This document shows positions 30,909-39,362 of a stretch of DNA of 49,016 nt, piece by piece. How positions within the stretch are numbered: the stretch's first letter is position 1; every line of letters starts with the position of its first letter. The stretch comes from Lachnospiraceae bacterium. GTDB lineage: Bacteria; Bacillota; Clostridia; Lachnospirales; Lachnospiraceae. The translations under genes and the position numbers were made by a program. Location of the stretch: the NCBI GenBank assembly GCA_910575555.1, contig CAJTFX010000034.1, positions 1 through 49,016 on the forward strand, written 5' to 3'. Under the pieces are notes generated by a model. That model worked only from the letters and a program-made list of their open reading frames with translations, did no database searches and was not told where the DNA came from.

Positions 30909-32306
30909 CTAATATGTAAGTTCTGCTGCTGGCCCATACTTTTCCTTTAAGTGGCTTTCTGCCTCGTCCTTCGATATTTCTTTATTATTGTATCTGGCCA
31001 TAAACTGTACATCAGCACTTCTTAATTTATAGAAACGCAGGACTGCTACGGCAAGAAGCATCCCTACTGCTGGAAAAACTGTATAAAGAAGCCAAAGCCC
31101 ACCTGTGACCGATGCAGGCTGTACGGCATTTTCGCCTTCAATAAACCCGAAGCCTGACAAGATCAGCATTGCAATAGGTCCGCTGACTGAACCGATTAAT
31201 TTTGAAAAGAATGTCTGTACCGATGCCGCCACACCCTCTGCACGCTCACCTGTGTGGTATGTTCCGTACTCAATGCAATCTGGAGTAAAGGTAAACAGCA
31301 GAATATTATTGGCACCTGTAAAAAATCCCTGAATCAAAAGCATTATGTAAAAGAATGTTAGGTTCGAATAACCAACAAAGTACAGTATTATCCCTAAAAG
31401 CGCAGCCGCAATATTACTGAAAATATAAAAATTATATTTGTCGACTTTCCTGAGAATAACAGGAACCATAATTCCTGAAACAACAAGTGGAATCATCAAT
31501 ATCATACTGATAACAGATGCATAATCCTGATTTCCCAGGCATATACGTGCTAAGTAAATCTGAACATACTGCATAAAATTCAATAATCCGCTTAAAAGCA
31601 ATGCGCAATAAAATATCAATAAAAATTTATTTTTAGATACATATTTAAACATTTGTTTCAAGGAAATGGACTCTTCTTTTCTCGCTACATAACGTTCTTT
31701 ACCAGTAATAAGCAGCGGCAGCATAACTACAGCGGCTATTGCTGTAAACAATAAACCGACAGCAAGCCATCCCATTCTTGCCTGAAGCATTGGTAACACC
31801 ATACATGTACCTGTTATCCCTACCATTGCAAAGAAGCGGCCAGTTGTAAGAAGCTGACTTCTCTCCTCAATATTATCTGTCATAGACGTAGGCAGAACAA
31901 AGATGGGTACATCGCATAATGTATAAGACATGCTCCATGCCACGTATGCAACAGTTGCCCATACAATCTTGACTGCAGGGCTTACCTGAACAGGTAGAAA
32001 AAAGAAAAATATTGAACTAACAGTAATCATAGGTAGGGAAATACGAAGCCATGGCAAAAAGCGCCCGGATTTAAAATGAACTTTATCAACAATGATCCCA
32101 AGCAATGGATCGTTCACAGCATCCCATAATTTGGTGAAAAACATAATAGCAGCAATAGCAGTAGCCGTTATACCTGCGTCCGAAAAAAAGATCTGCATAT
32201 TTATGGCCACCAGTCCATAAAACATATTTTGTCCCCCAAAATAAATCCAGTAACTAAGCCTTTCTTTTCCTGGAAGTTTAGTTTTCTTCTGTGTATCATT
32301 TCCCAT
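30909..32306 (-). CDS. MFS symporter of the GPH family
   Basis: A 465-aa protein with about 12 membrane helices. The early helix LSYWIYFGGQNMFYGLVAIN, the loop FFTKLWDAVNDPLLGIIVD and the ...YNKEISKDEAE... cytoplasmic tail are characteristic of glycoside-pentoside-hexuronide:cation symporters (MelB-type), whose Asp in WDAxNDP helps bind the cation. It imports a sugar, glycoside or sugar-like compound. ATG 32306 follows AGGAGG; an earlier ATG at 32327 has none. The gene lies between the lipocalin-like gene and two esterases, all reversed and facing the AraC regulator at 33648, so the substrate may be an esterified glycoside. Confidence 0.85.
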   Translation of the reverse strand: MGNDTQKKTKLPGKERLSYWIYFGGQNMFYGLVAINMQIFFSDAGITATAIAAIMFFTKLWDAVNDPLLGIIVDKVHFKSGRFLPWLRISLPMITVSSIFFFFLPVQVSPAVKIVWATVAYVAWSMSYTLCDVPIFVLPTSMTDNIEERSQLLTTGRFFAMVGITGTCMVLPMLQARMGWLAVGLLFTAIAAVVMLPLLITGKERYVARKEESISLKQMFKYVSKNKFLLIFYCALLLSGLLNFMQYVQIYLARICLGNQDYASVISMILMIPLVVSGIMVPVILRKVDKYNFYIFSNIAAALLGIILYFVGYSNLTFFYIMLLIQGFFTGANNILLFTFTPDCIEYGTYHTGERAEGVAASVQTFFSKLIGSVSGPIAMLILSGFGFIEGENAVQPASVTGGLWLLYTVFPAVGMLLAVAVLRFYKLRSADVQFMARYNNKEISKDEAESHLKEKYGPAAELTY

Positions 32307-32393
32307 AATTGGCCTCCTAAACATCAAATATTTCAGAATTTATAGAATAGTAGTATCAGGGTATTCAACTTACTTGTTCCAGGTCTGCACTGC

Positions 32394-33494
32394 TTACAAT
32401 GTATCAAATTTTTCCCCTGTCTTTATCTCATCGCTGTACAGTTCCCTTGGCAAGATATTAGGATAGGCATGCCACTGCCTTACGGACATGGAACCCCTTC
32501 CGCCTGTCAATTGTTTAACCTTGCCGTTATGATAAGTGAAATTCCCATCCACTTTGTCAAAAATCAATGTGGCTACCGGATTGTCTGGCACCTTAAAAGT
32601 AACTCCCCATGTCCTGGCATTGCATACATGAGCCCGCACTTCATAAACACCGTCTGACACTTCAATCTTAATGTTATACACAGTAGGGATAAAACCGTCC
32701 AGCTCCCGCAGAAATGCCCAGTCTTCATGGGAAATCTCCATTTTCCCTTCCGGATAATAGGCATTTGTCTGTAAATCAAAAACTGCAAAATCCTTCATTC
32801 CAAGACGCATATCATACATGGAGGAATGGATTTCGTTAAATGTGATAAAACCCCAGTCCTCCCACCCGCCAAGTTCTGCGGCAGAGGAATCCACTGCTAC
32901 ATATCGTTCCCTCTGTCCGGTTCCCTTTACCCTGACAGTCTTTCCTTTATAGGTAAATTCCCCGTCCACATCCCCTGACCAGTTATAGCCGTAGGTGATG
33001 GAATGTTGTGTCAAATATGACGGTGTTTCCCGGCCATACCAAAGCGGGTATCCATGCGCCCGATGATATAAATCCGCTTTATATTCGCCATCCTGCGTAT
33101 CCAGCATAAAGTGCCAGACCCCATCGTCAAAGCATTCAACCGCATACTCCTCGCCACAGCTTACCAAAACACTGTGTTCACGCTTTTCAATTTCCAGTGT
33201 GCCTTTGCAGTTTTTGTACATCTTGTTCATAACGCTTCCTGGATATTCTGCCAGTTTGTAAATAGAGTTTGGAAGTTGCCTTACGCTGCCTTTTCCTTTT
33301 GCCAGAATCATTGTAACCAGATCCATTTTTTCAAGTTCCATTGACAGGATGGAACCGCCAAGCATATACAATTCTCCGTCATCCCCTGTCACATTAAACT
33401 CAAATAGCCAATCAAGGAATCCGCTTCTGACTTCTTCTTTTACGCCGTTTCGTGCCTCGTCGGACAACGTTACTTTGGGGTTGTCAATTTTCAT
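32394..33494 (-). CDS. Lipocalin/CrtC-AttH-like protein, paralogue 1
   Basis: A 366-aa protein without a signal peptide. Strongly conserved blocks shared with the protein at 36751 are DLYHRAHGYPLWYGRE, SYLTQHSITYGYNWSG, GTGQRERYVAVDSSAAELGG, NEIHSSMYDMRLGMKDF and a C-terminal RGSMSVRQWHAYPN. The two-part beta-rich pattern and the YGYNWSG and WGFITF segments recall the CrtC/AttH lipocalin superfamily (carotenoid hydratase and kievitone hydratase relatives), but this is tentative. ATG 33494 follows AGAGAGG and gives exactly the length of the paralogue. Function unknown; either a lipophilic-compound hydratase or a binding protein for the imported substrate. Confidence 0.65.
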   Translation of the reverse strand: MKIDNPKVTLSDEARNGVKEEVRSGFLDWLFEFNVTGDDGELYMLGGSILSMELEKMDLVTMILAKGKGSVRQLPNSIYKLAEYPGSVMNKMYKNCKGTLEIEKREHSVLVSCGEEYAVECFDDGVWHFMLDTQDGEYKADLYHRAHGYPLWYGRETPSYLTQHSITYGYNWSGDVDGEFTYKGKTVRVKGTGQRERYVAVDSSAAELGGWEDWGFITFNEIHSSMYDMRLGMKDFAVFDLQTNAYYPEGKMEISHEDWAFLRELDGFIPTVYNIKIEVSDGVYEVRAHVCNARTWGVTFKVPDNPVATLIFDKVDGNFTYHNGKVKQLTGGRGSMSVRQWHAYPNILPRELYSDEIKTGEKFDTL

Positions 33495-33547
33495 TTTTGT
33501 TGCCTCTCTTTCTAAAAACATTTTGCTCTACATAGTCAACTAATATC

Positions 33548-33576
33548 TTGACACTTCATATTTTAGACAATAAAAT
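33548..33576 (+). promoter_or_regulatory. Divergent promoter region for AraC and the reversed operon
   Basis: Plus strand: TTGACA (33548-33553), 17 bp, TAAAAT (33571-33576), reading into the AraC gene. Minus strand: TTGTCT and GATATT with 17 bp between them overlap the same bases and read into the lipocalin gene. The two promoters face away from each other over a shared 30-bp core, so one regulator can control both. Confidence 0.65.
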
Positions 33577-33647
33577 ATATCTTATGAATAGTAAATTTGG
33601 TAATTTGTATCGTATTCGACGTATGGGCGAGATATTATGGAGATAAT

Positions 33648-34700
33648 ATGATGAATTTAGGCGGCGAAAAAATATTAATAAGCGACATATTTACGGAAAT
33701 TTTCAATGTTAAAGGTTTTACAAGAGATATGCGAATATCAATGGCTAATTTACCTGATGTAGTATTGTCAGAAAGATCTATTGAACTTCAATTCGTATCA
33801 TTCAGCCAGAATGACATTGGACATAGAAGCGCGTATGGACATCACTGGTATCTTGACTTTGATTTTCAAGTCAGGCACGGTTCACATCCCGTCACGGGTA
33901 AAATGCATAATCATGACTATTGGGAAATTATATTTGTTGAATCTGGTAAACTTGATATGCAGATCGAATCAGCACTTTATAGTTTGAATGAAGGCGATGT
34001 CTGCATATTAAATCGTGCAACTCGGCATATGGAATACTTTCATCAAGATCAGCATCTGATCTACATAACATTATCGTTAGACTATATAAAATCATGGCCT
34101 ACAGATTCGAGTGTGACTTTTCAGCGTCCGATGTTACATTTACTTGAAAATAGAAGTAGTTTGTCACATTATCAAAACAAAGATTTTATACTTGCAAGAG
34201 CAAAAACTAAGGATGCATATTATTCCGCTATCAAGCTCATTCAGTCCATGAAAGATGAATTGCAGGGCAATATGCCGGGAAGCAAATATTTTGTAAGGGG
34301 AATTATATACAGACTTACTGCAATATTTACTTTGTCAGAGCATTATGATGCTGAATATCATGATCTAGGCCAAACCGGAGAGTTTGGCCTGGCTAATGTA
34401 GCCAAGGAGTTTTTGGATACCAACAAACATCGAATCACATTGTTTGAACTTGAAGGTATTCTACAGTATAACGGTGTATATATAAATCAATTATTCAAAA
34501 AAAAGTATCAGCGTTCTATTACGGAATATAATCAGGACATATGCTTACAGCATATGGCAAAATTATTACTGACCACCAATAAAAAGGTTGAGGATATTTG
34601 CAGTATTATTGGTTATGTAAATAGAGCATACGTATACAAGATATTTAAAGAAAAATATGATTGTACACCCTCTGAATACAGAAAGAATAAATCAATTTAA
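33648..34700 (+). CDS. AraC-family regulator, cupin-type sensor
   Basis: A 350-aa protein with an N-terminal cupin-like sensor (HNHDYWEIIFVESGKL..., LNEGDVCILNRATRHMEYF, residues about 85-145) and a C-terminal double helix-turn-helix (residues about 250-350) ending VNRAYVYKIFKEKYDCTPSEYRKN. The first HTH includes LQYNGVYINQLFKKKYQRSITEY. ATG 33648 has GGAG ahead. Divergent from the lipocalin-symporter-esterase set, which it most likely activates on binding the transported sugar or aglycone. Codon use is more AT-rich than in the metal genes to its left, hinting at a different origin. Confidence 0.82.
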   Translation: MMNLGGEKILISDIFTEIFNVKGFTRDMRISMANLPDVVLSERSIELQFVSFSQNDIGHRSAYGHHWYLDFDFQVRHGSHPVTGKMHNHDYWEIIFVESGKLDMQIESALYSLNEGDVCILNRATRHMEYFHQDQHLIYITLSLDYIKSWPTDSSVTFQRPMLHLLENRSSLSHYQNKDFILARAKTKDAYYSAIKLIQSMKDELQGNMPGSKYFVRGIIYRLTAIFTLSEHYDAEYHDLGQTGEFGLANVAKEFLDTNKHRITLFELEGILQYNGVYINQLFKKKYQRSITEYNQDICLQHMAKLLLTTNKKVEDICSIIGYVNRAYVYKIFKEKYDCTPSEYRKNKSI

Positions 34701-34814
34701 ATTATTTTTAGGTTAGTTGTAATTGCTTAGCGTATCCCAGCAGATGCCGAAAATATATTATAGAAGTGGAAAACTCTACATAGAAACTTTCTGAACTGAC
34801 AGTAATGCAGTAGA

Positions 34815-34864
34815 AATAAAGGGATTTCGGCACATTTAGAGTGACCGGACTCCCTTATTGTTTT
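34815..34864 (+). terminator. Terminator downstream of AraC
   Basis: AATAA-GGGA pairs with TCCC-TTATT with one bulged A, an inner CGG/CCG pair and TTTT after one G. A second weaker stem (TGAGG/CCTCA with T6) lies at about 34904-34936. Otherwise the 34701-35022 gap shows no convincing gene. Confidence 0.55.
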
Positions 34865-35022
34865 GTGGAAAGCGTAAGGAGTGAGCATGGAATATTATTT
34901 GTGTGAGGCTTCTTTATCGAAATCACCTCATTTTTTATTCACAATTTGCCTCCCTGACAAAATCAAAAGAGGATAGGTTCGTGACAAAGAGGGTTATAGT
35001 GCATAATATCTAATTTTAATAT

Positions 35023-35069
35023 TTCTTAAACATTTCTCGAATATCTCAAAAACAATAAAACTGTAGAAT
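35023..35069 (+). promoter_or_regulatory. Response-regulator-type promoter A (cardiolipin synthase)
   Basis: Three tandem 11-bp repeats, TTCTTAAACAT (35023-35033), TTCTCGAATAT (35034-35044) and CTCAAAAACAA (35045-35055), then 8 bp and the -10 box TAGAAT (35064-35069). No separate -35 box. Confidence 0.75.
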
Positions 35070-35110
35070 AGGTACAAAATATTTGATTATCTATGGGAAG
35101 AGGTGCTGTT

Positions 35111-36640
35111 ATGGGCAGGATATTTCAATTCGTATGTTCACGTTTTTTTGTAGGGGTATTTTGTATTTTACTGGAATTTGCACAGCTTTTGGCTGTGTTT
35201 ATTCTGCTATATGAATTCTTTTTGCCTGTTACAATTCTGGCATGGATATTCCATTTTGGCATTTTACTTTATTTGATTAACCGGGATGAAATACCGGAAT
35301 TTAAAATGCCGTGGCTTATCATTCTCTTTCTGCTTCCTGTTTTGGGTTCTTTTATTTTTATGCTCCTGTCAAGCAACAATACCAGCCATAAAGAATATGC
35401 CCGTTTTGAAATGGCGGCAAAGGGAATGGAACAATATCAGCAGCAGACAGCAAAGATAGACAGTCTGCGGGAACAGGATGCAGACGCATGGCTACAGGCA
35501 AATTATTTATATGGCTCTGGGGGAATGCCTTGTTATGGAAATTCTAAAACAACATACTACCCTGTTGGTGAGGATTTTCATGGCGCACTGTTGGAAGAAC
35601 TGAGAAAAGCAGAACATTTCATTTTTATGGAATATTTTATTGTGCAGGAAGGACAGATGTGGAATCCCATTCATGAGATTTTAAAAGAGAAAGCGGCGCA
35701 GGGTGTTTCAGTTTATTTTATGTATGATGATTTTGGCTGTATTTCAACATTGCCGTGGCATTACCATAAGGTGTTGTGCAATGAGGGTATCCATTGTGTG
35801 ATTGCTAATAGGTTTTCACCGGTTCTTTCCCATATTCATAACAACCGGGATCACCGTAAAATTACCGTTATTGACGGGTGTGTGGGTTTTACGGGTGGTG
35901 TCAATCTGGCAGATGAATATATAAATGCCGTTATGAAGCATGGCCATTGGAAAGACACTGCTGTAAAAATTGAAGGCGAAGCAGTGCGGAATCTAATGTC
36001 ATTATTCCTTGTGAACTGGAATACACAGAGTAAGGAACCAATTGACTACACAAAGTACATGAAAATGCAGTGGAGTCCGGCAGACTGTAAAGGCGTTGTT
36101 ATTCCTTTCGGCTCCGGTCCTGCACCTATTTATACAGATACTATTGGTAAAAATGTGTATCTGAATATGATAAATGCTTCTAAATGCTATCTTTATATTA
36201 CGACACCCTATTTGATTTGTGACCGTGAAATACTGTCAGCTCTGCGTATTGCTTCAAAAAAGGGTGTGGATGTGCGGATTATTACTCCGCATATTCCTGA
36301 TAAAAAAACCGTTTTTTTAATGACACGCTCAAATTATAAGGAGCTTCTTGAAGATGGCGTAAAAATTTATGAATATTCCCCTGGGTTCATCCATGCTAAG
36401 AATTATATATGTGATGATAAGTTTGCTGTTTGCGGAACCATTAACATGGATTATCGTTCCCTTGTCCACCATTTTGAATGTGGCGCATGGATGTATGATA
36501 CAGACTGTATTGCGGAAATGAAGTCAGATTTTTTGGATACATTGGTGCAATCGGGAGAGATAAGAAAAGACAGGGCTGTTATGCGTAGCTGGCAAAAACT
36601 GGTAGCGGAAATTATGAAAGTGTTTTCACCGTTATTTTAA
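35111..36640 (+). CDS. cls: Cardiolipin synthase (phospholipase D family)
   Basis: A 509-aa membrane enzyme. Two N-terminal hydrophobic helices are followed by two HxK(x4)D catalytic motifs: His248, Lys250, Asp255 (HRKITVID) and His428, Lys430, Asp435 (HAKNYICD). Cls joins two phosphatidylglycerol molecules into cardiolipin and glycerol at the inner membrane. ATG 35111 follows AAGAGG; an ATG at 35093 lacks a site. It has its own repeat-bearing promoter (35023-35069), so the two-component system at 40.8 kb probably raises cardiolipin content under envelope stress. Confidence 0.9.
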   Translation: MGRIFQFVCSRFFVGVFCILLEFAQLLAVFILLYEFFLPVTILAWIFHFGILLYLINRDEIPEFKMPWLIILFLLPVLGSFIFMLLSSNNTSHKEYARFEMAAKGMEQYQQQTAKIDSLREQDADAWLQANYLYGSGGMPCYGNSKTTYYPVGEDFHGALLEELRKAEHFIFMEYFIVQEGQMWNPIHEILKEKAAQGVSVYFMYDDFGCISTLPWHYHKVLCNEGIHCVIANRFSPVLSHIHNNRDHRKITVIDGCVGFTGGVNLADEYINAVMKHGHWKDTAVKIEGEAVRNLMSLFLVNWNTQSKEPIDYTKYMKMQWSPADCKGVVIPFGSGPAPIYTDTIGKNVYLNMINASKCYLYITTPYLICDREILSALRIASKKGVDVRIITPHIPDKKTVFLMTRSNYKELLEDGVKIYEYSPGFIHAKNYICDDKFAVCGTINMDYRSLVHHFECGAWMYDTDCIAEMKSDFLDTLVQSGEIRKDRAVMRSWQKLVAEIMKVFSPLF

Positions 36641-36643
36641 TAT

Positions 36644-36690
36644 TTCTAAAACAATTTTTGAAACTTTTAGAAACATAAGCGTTTTATAAT
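36644..36690 (+). promoter_or_regulatory. Response-regulator-type promoter B (lipocalin paralogue 2)
   Basis: TTCTAAAACAA (36644-36654), TTTTTGAAACT (36655-36665), TTTAGAAACAT (36666-36676), 8 bp, then TATAAT (36685-36690). Confidence 0.8.
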
Positions 36691-36750
36691 TCGTTTAGCA
36701 GGTGGGAAAAAACGCTGCCTGCCATAAATGATAGGAAGGAGATTATTGTA

Positions 36751-37851
36751 ATGAAAATTGAAAATCCGAAAGTAACACTTGCAGATGAAGCGAGAAATGG
36801 CGTAGAGGAAGAAGTTCGCAGCGGCTTTTTAGACTGGCTGCTTGAGTTCAATGTAGAGGGCGATGACGGAGAAATTTATGCCCTTGGCGGCTCTATCCTC
36901 TCCCTTGCGCTCGAAAAGATGGATTTGGTCAATCTGTGCTACGCAAAAGGCAAGGGTGGAGTGAGGCAGCTCAAAAACTCCATCTACAAGATTGCTGAAT
37001 ATCCTGGCGCCTGCATGAACCACTTTTACAGGAATCCGCAGGGAACATTACAAATTGAAAAGAAGGAAAGCAGTGTCGTTGTCACCTGCGGTCCTCAATA
37101 CAGGGTAGAGTGCTTTGATAATGGGACATGGCACCTGTCACTTGATACCTGCGACGGCGAATACAAAGCTGATCTGTATCACAGGGCACATGGCTATCCG
37201 CTCTGGTATGGCAGAGAGAAGCCGTCCTATCTTACTCAGCACTCCATCACTTACGGCTACAACTGGTCTGGTAACGTAGATGGCGAAATTGTTCTGAATG
37301 GGAAAACGATTAAAGTAAAGGGAACCGGACAGCGCGAAAGGTATGTCGCCGTGGATTCCTCTGCCGCAGAACTGGGAGGCTGGGAAGATTGGGGATTTAT
37401 CACCTTTAACGAGATTCATTCTTCTATGTACGATATGCGGCTTGGTATGAAAGATTTTGCCATATACGATTTGGAACATGACAGATATTATCCGGAAGGT
37501 GAAATGACAATCGAACATGAGGATTGGGCATTTATGCGTGAACTTGATGGTTTTATACCGGTTTATTACAATATTAGAATCAAGGTGGAGGATGGTATAT
37601 TTGAGGCAAGGGCACACGTCTGCAATGCCCGCACATGGGGCGTGACGTTCAAAGTGCCGGATAATCCTGTTGCAACATTGATTTTTGACAATGTGACGGG
37701 AAAGTTTACAAATAATGATGGCACTGTCAGAATTTTGAGCGGAGGCCGGGGCAGTATGTCTGTCCGCCAGTGGCACGCTTATCCGAATATCCTTCCCCGT
37801 GAACTTTACAGTGATGAAGTAAAGAGCGGCGAGAAGTTTGAAACTTTGTAA
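36751..37851 (+). CDS. Lipocalin/CrtC-AttH-like protein, paralogue 2
   Basis: A 366-aa protein of the same length as the one at 32394-33494 and very similar throughout, with identical blocks such as GTGQRERYVAVDSSAAELGG and SVRQWHAYPNILPRELYSDE. It lacks a signal peptide and membrane helix. Here it stands alone between cardiolipin synthase and a small-protein operon, behind promoter B, so it serves the envelope-stress regulon rather than the sugar-ester set. Binding or modifying a membrane-derived or lipophilic compound would fit a lipocalin-like fold, but no enzyme activity is shown. AGGAAGGAG precedes the ATG. Confidence 0.65.
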   Translation: MKIENPKVTLADEARNGVEEEVRSGFLDWLLEFNVEGDDGEIYALGGSILSLALEKMDLVNLCYAKGKGGVRQLKNSIYKIAEYPGACMNHFYRNPQGTLQIEKKESSVVVTCGPQYRVECFDNGTWHLSLDTCDGEYKADLYHRAHGYPLWYGREKPSYLTQHSITYGYNWSGNVDGEIVLNGKTIKVKGTGQRERYVAVDSSAAELGGWEDWGFITFNEIHSSMYDMRLGMKDFAIYDLEHDRYYPEGEMTIEHEDWAFMRELDGFIPVYYNIRIKVEDGIFEARAHVCNARTWGVTFKVPDNPVATLIFDNVTGKFTNNDGTVRILSGGRGSMSVRQWHAYPNILPRELYSDEVKSGEKFETL

Positions 37852-37884
37852 TTACTCAGTATGTTGGACTTGGAATTTTAACAA

Positions 37885-37931
37885 TACCGAAACAAAACTT
37901 AAAACTTACAAAAACAATAATGTTATATAGT
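37885..37931 (+). promoter_or_regulatory. Response-regulator-type promoter C (DUF4177-like operon)
   Basis: Repeats TACCGAAACAA (37885-37895), AACTTAAAACT (37896-37906, core shifted by one) and TACAAAAACAA (37907-37917), 8 bp, then TATAGT (37926-37931). Confidence 0.65.
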
Positions 37932-37977
37932 TCTGTCAACAAGTGAGAAATCACTGTAAAAATAGGAGGACATAAAA

Positions 37978-38139
37978 ATGCAGTATGAAGTAAAAACAGT
38001 CAAGAAAGTAGGCGTAGGTGGATATGAGGACGAGATCAACAAGATCATAAAGCCTATGGCCAGTGATGGATGGACGGTTCAGCAGCTTCTTGGAAGCCCG
38101 GATCAGGGAGTGATCATCCTTTTCGTAAAGGAAAACTAA
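37978..38139 (+). CDS. DUF4177-like small protein
   Basis: A 53-aa soluble protein starting MQYEVKTVKKVG with GWTVQQLL and VIILFVKEN at the end. This alternating strand-helix-strand layout is that of the DUF4177 family, whose members are about 50-70 aa and of unknown function. AGGAGG lies 8 bases ahead. First gene after promoter C; a terminator (38166-38204) separates it from the next gene, so it is probably made in larger amounts. Confidence 0.7.
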   Translation: MQYEVKTVKKVGVGGYEDEINKIIKPMASDGWTVQQLLGSPDQGVIILFVKEN

Positions 38140-38165
38140 GCCATCATTCCGAAACTCGGAGTAAC

Positions 38166-38204
38166 GAAAGCTGCTGGCAGGAAATCCAGTGGCTTTCATT
38201 TTTT
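38166..38204 (+). terminator. Partial terminator inside the promoter-C operon
   Basis: GAAAGC pairs with GCTTTC and CTGG with CCAG inside, followed by A and T6. It stands before the 117-aa membrane protein gene. Confidence 0.75.
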
Positions 38205-38276
38205 GAGGATTATCAATCAAATACCAACTGTCAGAATAATGATATGACGAAAAGCCAAATTGAAAGGAGAAAAATA

Positions 38277-38630
38277 ATGAGCGATTACAGAGTAAATGAA
38301 CAGGATCAAAAGAAAGCAGAGAATATCCGCAGGCAATATGTCAGCCATGAAGAAAACAAAATGGAACAGCTTCAGAAGATAGACAGAGAAGCAAAGCAGC
38401 CGGGCAGGGTTGCTGGAACGATTCTTGGTTTAGCGGGCGCTCTGGTCATGGGAACAGGCATGTCTTTGATTATGGTATCGGATAACTTGAAAAAAGGACT
38501 CGCACTCAGCATTCCGGGTATGGTCATGGCATTATCAGCTTATCCGACATATTCTTTGGTTACGGACAGCCGTAAAAAGAAGTATGCTCCTGATATTATG
38601 AGTATGAGTGATGAACTCATCAATAAATAG
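38277..38630 (+). CDS. Two-helix membrane protein, family member 1
   Basis: A 117-aa protein. The cytoplasmic N-terminus has KKAENIRRQYVSHEENKMEQLQKIDREAKQPG, followed by two membrane helices (AGTILGLAGALVMGTGMSLIM and GLALSIPGMVMALSAYPTY), and a basic tail ending MSDELINK. It is a paralogue of the proteins at 40153 and 45023, which share the xxNIRxxY...EEDKMExLxxLD segment, the GTGM or GIGM turn and the closing LSDELMK. ATG 38277 has AAAGGAG ahead. No named family is recognised. All three are behind or within repeat-bearing promoters, which suggests a role in the stressed membrane. Confidence 0.7.
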   Translation: MSDYRVNEQDQKKAENIRRQYVSHEENKMEQLQKIDREAKQPGRVAGTILGLAGALVMGTGMSLIMVSDNLKKGLALSIPGMVMALSAYPTYSLVTDSRKKKYAPDIMSMSDELINK

Positions 38631-38695
38631 GCGGTGCAGGATAATATATCGGAACAATAGGCATTCTGGGTGAGATAAAAAATGTTGGAATATAC

Positions 38696-38753
38696 ATTTT
38701 TAACATTTCTCAAACATTTCTTGAATCTTTTACAAACATTTAAGGCGTAAGAT
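38696..38753 (+). promoter_or_regulatory. Response-regulator-type promoter D
   Basis: Four 11-bp repeats: ATTTTTAACAT (38696-38706), TTCTCAAACAT (38707-38717), TTCTTGAATCT (38718-38728) and TTTACAAACAT (38729-38739). Then 8 bp and TAAGAT (38748-38753). Confidence 0.85.
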
Positions 38754-38801
38754 ACAGACAAGAAATGAGAGATTACTGAAAAATAAACGGAGGTATTTGC
38801 C

Positions 38802-39173
38802 ATGAAGAAAGAAAATTTTATCACCCTGATTCTCGGCACGATTGGGGTAATCCTGTTCGCAATCGGTATGTGTATGTGTCTGCTGCCAGAGTGGAATGCA
38901 TTTATGCCGGGCGTTGTCATTTCTGCTGTCGGTGCAGTAGTGTTGCTTGTGATGCTGATTGTACGCCGCAAAATGAAAGGCAGGCCGGCAATTAAAGTTA
39001 CCGGTAAGGCGGTGGGAACGGTGGCGCTTGGCATTGTTGGCGCATTAGTACTTGGTGTTGGTATGTGCATGGTTATGGTATGGGAAGGTCTGATGATTCC
39101 TGGAATTATCGTTGGTGTCGTTGGCATTATACTGTTGCTCTGCCTGATTCCGGTTTGTAAAGGTTTAAAATAG
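38802..39173 (+). CDS. Four-helix membrane protein with duplicated module
   Basis: A 123-aa protein with four membrane helices in two similar halves. The first half has IGMCMCLLPEWNAFMPGVVIS and the second VGMCMVMVWEGLMIPGIIVG, so it looks like an internal duplication of the two-helix module. The second half closely matches residues of the 40153 protein (TGMCCTMVWEGLMLPGIIIG). CGGAGG lies ahead of the ATG. Function unknown. It opens the operon behind promoter D. Confidence 0.7.
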   Translation: MKKENFITLILGTIGVILFAIGMCMCLLPEWNAFMPGVVISAVGAVVLLVMLIVRRKMKGRPAIKVTGKAVGTVALGIVGALVLGVGMCMVMVWEGLMIPGIIVGVVGIILLLCLIPVCKGLK

Positions 39174-39248
39174 GAAGGCGAAATTATAATGGTATTTGTC
39201 CGCAGAAACAGTACAGATATATAAAATATCTACAGGAAGGAATATGAG

Positions 39249-39362
39249 ATGTCTGAATCAAAATTTATTAAAACAAACGAAAAAATTGCAGAGGGTGTTA
39301 CGGATGGCTACAAGAAGATTGAGAATGGTGTTGTCGAAGGCTGGCTTATCCTACATGGATGA
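39249..39362 (+). CDS. 37-aa amphipathic peptide
   Basis: ATG 39249 follows AAGGAA. The peptide begins MSESKFIKTNEKIAEGV and continues TDGYKKIENGVVEGW, a repeating KIxxGV pattern typical of helical stretches in small Lachnospiraceae proteins. Its stop TGA (39360-39362) overlaps the ATG at 39355 of the next gene, so the two may be coupled. A larger frame (39196) crosses it out of frame and is a shadow at this end. It could also be the front part of the next gene split by a frameshift. Confidence 0.5.
   Translation: MSESKFIKTNEKIAEGVTDGYKKIENGVVEGWLILHG

Noticed and set aside
34887-34976. 29-codon frame with AAGGAG ahead after the AraC gene
   Set aside because: It contains a terminator-like hairpin with T6 and has no recognisable features.
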